Program-made: the position numbers and the translations under genes | In this document: positions 5,916 through 9,009 of the stretch, in pieces | How the letters are laid out: every line of letters starts with the position of its first letter | Position numbering within the stretch: the first letter of the stretch is position 1 | The notes under the pieces: generated by a model | The model's input: only the letters and a program-made list of their open reading frames with translations | Database searches by the model: none | Told to the model about the DNA's origin: nothing | From: Planctomycetaceae bacterium | GTDB taxonomy: Bacteria > Planctomycetota > Planctomycetia > Pirellulales > Thermoguttaceae | DNA length: 9,009 nt | Reading direction: 5' to 3' | Assembly: GCA_031259095.1 (NCBI GenBank) | Contig: JAIRLW010000179.1 | Span: forward strand, 1 to 9,009

Positions 5916-6626
5916 CGATTGACCGACGTCAGCCAGCATATTTGATAGTCCGACCCGTTCAATTGTTGCTCCGAAACGTTCTTTATCAAGACCGTGTGCG
6001 GCGTACCAATCAATGATTACTTTAATTATTGCAAGCAATTCTGTTTTACTTTTCAGAATAACCGGCAAACGATCACCCCAACGCGGTGTTTTTCCTGCCA
6101 TTCCGCCGACAAAAACGGCAAAATTTTTACCAACACCCAACACGCCGAGATCATTTTCATGAGGTTTTGCACAACAATTCCGGCATCCGGTAACGGCAAT
6201 TTTGAATTTATGCGGTAAATTTTTCCGTTTTCCGAATTTTTTGGCAATATCGTTGGCGAGCGTTTGCGTATCAATTCCGCCGAACTTGCAATAGGTTCCC
6301 GGACAGGCAACAATAGAACGAACACATTTTCCGCTTCGGGCTGGTTCTATCGGCAATTTCTCAACCGCTTTCCGCATTAACGGCAATTTTTCATAAGGAA
6401 TATGCGGAATTTCAAAACCTTGCCGTGTTGTTAGGTGAACGGTTCCATTGCCGTAACGTTGGGCGATTGTTGCGGCGGCGCGCAATTTTTCCGGCGTCAT
6501 CTGTCCGCCAATCACAAGAAATCGGGCGGTGAAATGTGTTTTTCCTTTTTCGGCGAAAATTGCGGATTCTTTAAGTTTGGCGATTTCCGAGTCGGTTATT
6601 TCCGGTAAGTTGGGTTTAGAAGGCAT
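5910..6626 (-). CDS. Small sirohaem/[4Fe-4S] sulfite or nitrite reductase-like protein
   Basis: This protein probably reduces sulfite to sulfide (or nitrite to ammonia) at a coupled sirohaem-[4Fe-4S] centre in the cytoplasm. At 238 residues it has one ferredoxin-like half-domain (about 30-95, with HFTARFLVIGGQMTPEKL and LTTRQGFEIPHIP) followed by the catalytic half. Cluster ligands are likely Cys108 and Cys113 in ACPGTYCKFGG, and Cys148 and Cys152 in GCRNCCAKP. The first pair is spaced C-x4-C; CysI and NirB have C-x5-C, and from memory AsrC-like proteins have C-x4-C. It lacks the extra ferredoxin clusters of AsrC and the second half of CysI, so it resembles the low-molecular-weight assimilatory-type sulfite reductases of anaerobes. 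Its place beside sulfate-uptake genes and cysH favours sulfite. No Shine-Dalgarno is visible before the ATG at 6626. Confidence 0.85.
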   Translation of the reverse strand: MPSKPNLPEITDSEIAKLKESAIFAEKGKTHFTARFLVIGGQMTPEKLRAAATIAQRYGNGTVHLTTRQGFEIPHIPYEKLPLMRKAVEKLPIEPARSGKCVRSIVACPGTYCKFGGIDTQTLANDIAKKFGKRKNLPHKFKIAVTGCRNCCAKPHENDLGVLGVGKNFAVFVGGMAGKTPRWGDRLPVILKSKTELLAIIKVIIDWYAAHGLDKERFGATIERVGLSNMLADVGQSP

Positions 6627-6696
6627 TGGGGGAAACGTTGTTAATAAATGTGGTTAAAATGTTTGTAAGGGTTTACGTTTAGAATAAGTCTCTACC

Positions 6697-6712
6697 GCAA
6701 TTTTCATGCCCA
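6697..6712 (-). promoter_or_regulatory. Candidate sigma-54 promoter for the sirohaem-protein gene
   Basis: The minus strand reads TGGGCATGAAAATTGC. The GG and GC cores are 10 bases apart and TTGC is intact; the T before the GG is replaced by G. It shares GGCATG and TTGC in the same register with the site at 5709-5725. Transcription would begin near 6685, about 60 nt before the start codon. No comparable sigma-70 promoter is apparent here. Confidence 0.42.
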
Positions 6713-6761
6713 ATATGGGGAATATCTAAAAATACTTTTTTCCTAATTTGACTAAACGGTA

Positions 6762-6775
6762 TTGATCTTGATCAT
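6762..6775. promoter_or_regulatory. FNR/CRP-family-like binding site
   Basis: TTGATCTTGATCAT matches the FNR-type dyad TTGAT-N4-ATCAA at nine of ten defined positions. It lies about 80 bp upstream of the predicted start of the sirohaem-protein transcript and between that gene and the 3' end of the kinase gene. It suggests control by oxygen, nitric oxide or redox through an FNR/DNR-type regulator, but a single site can be a chance match. Confidence 0.35.
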
Positions 6776-6780
6776 TTGTC

Positions 6781-6869
6781 CCTTTAGTCCCTAATGTCCC
6801 TATCGTCTCTAATGCCCCTAAAAAGTAAAGCGGGACATTGGAGACGGTAGGGACATTAGGGACTAAAGG
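6781..6869. repeat. Large inverted repeat, 38-bp arms of GTCCCTAA units
   Basis: The arm 6781-6818 pairs with 6832-6869 over 38 bp with three mismatches, all of a kind that leaves G-U pairs on one strand. The loop is 13 nt. Each arm is itself made of repeated GTCCCTAAT/GTCCCTATC-like units, related to the one-armed array at 400-446. It lies 27 bp after the kinase stop codon and would block or slow read-through towards the sirohaem-protein gene, although no U-tract follows. The composite design points to a dispersed repeat element rather than an ordinary terminator. Confidence 0.75.
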
Positions 6870-6896
6870 AACCATTGAAATCGACTGAAAATCTTC

Positions 6897-8762
6897 TCAA
6901 CTACTAACGTTTTCTTTTTGCCGGACAACACGGTTTTGGGCGAACTGCCGGATTTCCGCCATCATTTCCGAACCGGCTTTGGCTTTTGGTTCCAACACCC
7001 AAGGAAGCCGAACCGTAAAATTGCTTCCAATCCCAAGTTGACTTTCGACCATAATTTCACCTTCAAGCATTTTACAAATTTCCTTGACAATCGAAAGACC
7101 AAGACCGCTGCCGGAATGTTCACGTTTCATTGCATCGCCTTCGGTCATTGTGCTTTTTCCCTGCCGGAATTTTTCAAAAATAATCAGTTGATCTTCTTCC
7201 GAAATCCCCACGCCGGTATCGGTAACCTTAATTTCCAACATATCACGGTTTCTTGGAATTTTGGCGGCGGCGCCAGCAATAGTCGCGGGAGTCATTGCCG
7301 CCGGCATGGGAACAGCCGGAAGTTGTTGGACAGTCAACCGGATACGTCCGCCTTCCGGTGTGAATTTGATTGCGTTGGAAAGGAGATTGTTCAAAATCTG
7401 CTGGATTCGCGATTCATCTTGTTTCATTGGCGGCAAATTCGGCTCGACTATTGTTTCCAAATCAATATTTTTCCGGTCAACAAGCGGTTTTGCCATATCC
7501 GCCTGAGCGGCAACAGTTGCGGCAATATTAAACGGCGACGTTTGAATTTCCATGCGTCCCGCTTCCATTTTTGCCATATCGAGAATATCGTTAATCATGG
7601 AAAGCAAAGAACGTCCCGAATGATTGATGTTTTCGACGTAACGTTTCTGCTTGTCGTTGAGAGTGGAAATGGAACCGAGTACATCGCTGAATCCCAAAAT
7701 ACTATTGAGCGGAGTACGAAGTTCATGAGACATTGTCGCCATAAAATCACTTTTAACACGGTTTGTTTCGTAAAGTTGAATGGTCAAGTGGGCGAGTTCA
7801 TCGACTTTGCTTTCGAGTTCATTGTTGGCTTTGCGAAGCATTTCCTGCGAATTGAGCAGATGCCGGAGCATCCGGTTGAACGCTTCGGAAAGAACTTCAA
7901 ATTCATCACCGGTTCGGATTTCCGCCCGTTTTGATAATTCACCGCGTGAAATGGATTCCGAAACATCCCGAAGACTTTTCAACGGCTTAATCACCACCAA
8001 ACGAATCACAATCATGACCGCAACCATTACCAAAAATGCGGAAATAATTGCCGTTGCCAACATGTACGCCCAATAACGCTGCAACACTTGTTTAACCGAA
8101 TACTCCGGGATTTCGACATGAATCACCCCCATTAATTCGCCTTGCGCAAAATCATGACAGACGGCGCATTCATTATCGCGGTTCATGCGGACTTCTTCAA
8201 AATAGTGATAAGTTCTTTTTTTGTCGAATTGAAATTCATAATGCGGCGCTTTTTCCGGTTTAAAGTCGGGGTCTGTTTGGTAGAAGGGGAATTTTTCCAA
8301 AATCGAAGCGTAAGTGTTCCAATCTTCTTCGGTTCGTTTTTTACGTTCTTCCTGCTCGACCACATCAAAATCGTTAAAATAAATCTCACGGAGTTTTTCG
8401 GGATTAGCGATGCAGGTTGCTTTCCAATCGCTGTTTTGAACTCGTTTCATAATCTCCTCCATTTTTTGCCGAAAATCCGAAGTGTTGGTATGTGTGGTTA
8501 TGGGCAACAGAGGCGTGTCATTCGAGGATACGGAATTATTAGGCGGACTGTTGGCAAACGCTTCCCAATGAGCTTCCAGAAGATATTGTTCCGTCCACAT
8601 GTTTGCCATGATCGGGTTCAGAGCCAAAACAATCTGCCGCGTTACTCTGTAATACAGCAAAAAACTAACGCCAAGAACAATTGAAAGGGAAATGAAGAAA
8701 AAAAGCATACACTTCATCTCCAAACTCGTTTCGATTAAAGTACGGTTCAACGGACGGGACAT
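6897..8762 (-). CDS. Haem-motif membrane sensor histidine kinase
   Basis: This is a 621-residue hybrid of periplasmic sensor and cytoplasmic kinase. In order: a transmembrane helix (about 18-38), a periplasmic domain of about 190 residues with a CxxCH c-type haem motif (C199, C202, H203) near its end, a second helix (about 232-258), a HAMP linker (about 258-310), a short coiled coil (about 305-340), HisKA with phospho-acceptor His346 in MSHELRTPLN, and HATPase_c with N-box NNLLSNAIKF (N463), G1 DTGVGI (515-520) and G2 GSGLGLSIV (551-559). The sensor resembles the Tll0287/DUF3365-type haem domains, so redox or gas sensing is inferred. An Ala/Pro-rich insert (about 481-505) interrupts the ATPase domain. 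There is no receiver domain and no response regulator nearby in the window. The start at 8762 is uncertain: a GGAG stands 9 nt before Met19. Confidence 0.93.
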   Translation of the reverse strand: MSRPLNRTLIETSLEMKCMLFFFISLSIVLGVSFLLYYRVTRQIVLALNPIMANMWTEQYLLEAHWEAFANSPPNNSVSSNDTPLLPITTHTNTSDFRQKMEEIMKRVQNSDWKATCIANPEKLREIYFNDFDVVEQEERKKRTEEDWNTYASILEKFPFYQTDPDFKPEKAPHYEFQFDKKRTYHYFEEVRMNRDNECAVCHDFAQGELMGVIHVEIPEYSVKQVLQRYWAYMLATAIISAFLVMVAVMIVIRLVVIKPLKSLRDVSESISRGELSKRAEIRTGDEFEVLSEAFNRMLRHLLNSQEMLRKANNELESKVDELAHLTIQLYETNRVKSDFMATMSHELRTPLNSILGFSDVLGSISTLNDKQKRYVENINHSGRSLLSMINDILDMAKMEAGRMEIQTSPFNIAATVAAQADMAKPLVDRKNIDLETIVEPNLPPMKQDESRIQQILNNLLSNAIKFTPEGGRIRLTVQQLPAVPMPAAMTPATIAGAAAKIPRNRDMLEIKVTDTGVGISEEDQLIIFEKFRQGKSTMTEGDAMKREHSGSGLGLSIVKEICKMLEGEIMVESQLGIGSNFTVRLPWVLEPKAKAGSEMMAEIRQFAQNRVVRQKENVSS

Positions 8763-8835
8763 TTCAGCTAATTACAGAGTACAGATTGACGATTGCAAAT
8801 TGGTAATTGTTTACGGACAACAAAATAACTTTGGT

Positions 8836-8912
8836 CGTAATATATCAGCGGATTTTTTTTCACATTAAACGTTAGTAACCATTGATTTGTTGTAATATAT
8901 CAGTGGAATTTT
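8836..8912. repeat. Two direct copies of the GTAATATATCAGCGG repeat
   Basis: GTAATATATCAGCGGA (from 8837) and GTAATATATCAGTGGAAT (from 8892) are direct repeats about 54 bp apart, upstream of the kinase. They are nearly identical to the inverted ends of the MITE-like element at 2378-2592, so the window has four copies of one motif. The intervening DNA carries no gene. They may be ends of decayed elements or a binding site used at several places. Confidence 0.6.
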
Positions 8913-8939
8913 CCAAAACGTCTTCTAACAGTTTTCGCA

Positions 8940-8963
8940 AACCTTATTTTCAACCTTATTTTT
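8940..8963. repeat. Tandem 12-bp repeat AACCTTATTTTC
   Basis: AACCTTATTTTC (8940-8951) is followed directly by AACCTTATTTTT (8952-8963). It lies about 180-200 bp upstream of the kinase start in otherwise featureless AT-rich DNA. I cannot identify a convincing kinase promoter between 8763 and 9009. Confidence 0.45.
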
Positions 8964-9009
8964 TCCTAACAAAACGATTTACCAAAAAACCTCAGTAGCA
9001 ATGAATCCC

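Noticed and set aside
6918..7934. Long open frame (338 codons) on the plus strand, antisense to the kinase
   Set aside because: It lies wholly within the kinase gene, whose protein has all expected motifs. The antisense protein has no recognisable domain and an unnatural composition rich in Phe, Asn, Arg and His, so it is a shadow frame.
8763..8835. Sigma-70 promoter for the kinase (TTGCAA then TAATTA, 18-bp spacing, minus strand)
   Set aside because: Both hexamers are poor and transcription would begin inside the start of the coding region, so I do not call it.

Overview
The window holds seven genes, all on the minus strand and so read from right to left. Six form an inorganic-sulfur uptake and reduction block. 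In transcription order the genes are: a membrane sensor histidine kinase with a c-type haem motif (8762-6897); a small sirohaem/[4Fe-4S] sulfite or nitrite reductase-like protein (6626-5910); a periplasmic sulfate-binding protein (5642-4587); the two sulfate permease subunits cysT (4460-3639) and cysW (3500-2658); the ATPase cysA (2333-1284); and the Fe-S type adenylyl-sulfate reductase cysH (1250-501).

The implied pathway is sulfate capture in the periplasm, import through CysT/CysW powered by CysA, activation to APS by an ATP sulfurylase that is not in the window, reduction of APS to sulfite by CysH, and probably reduction of sulfite to sulfide by the small sirohaem protein. No CysI/CysJ, CysN/CysD, Sat or CysC is seen here. 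The histidine kinase has no response regulator beside it in the window. Its link to the sulfur genes rests only on position.

The intergenic DNA is unusually structured. Upstream of the sulfate-binding gene and of the sirohaem-protein gene lie two sequences with the GG-N10-GC core of sigma-54 (-24/-12) promoters, and both read GGCATG...TTGC. An FNR/CRP-like dyad lies further upstream of the second. Tandem 10- and 12-bp repeats lie upstream of the first. Between cysW and cysA is a 0.2-kb MITE-like segment bounded by inverted 22-bp ends and filled with GC-rich hairpins. Relatives of those ends recur twice upstream of the kinase. A 38-bp-stem inverted repeat built from GTCCCTAA-like units lies downstream of the kinase, and a one-armed relative lies downstream of cysH. 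The first 500 bases carry no gene, only REP-like hairpins, palindromes and terminator-like structures.

The organism is a bacterium with a Gram-negative envelope (periplasmic binding protein, periplasmic haem sensor) and moderately AT-rich DNA. Most genes lack a Shine-Dalgarno sequence, and small dispersed repeats are abundant. This would fit a planctomycete or another PVC-group bacterium, but that assignment is a low-confidence inference.
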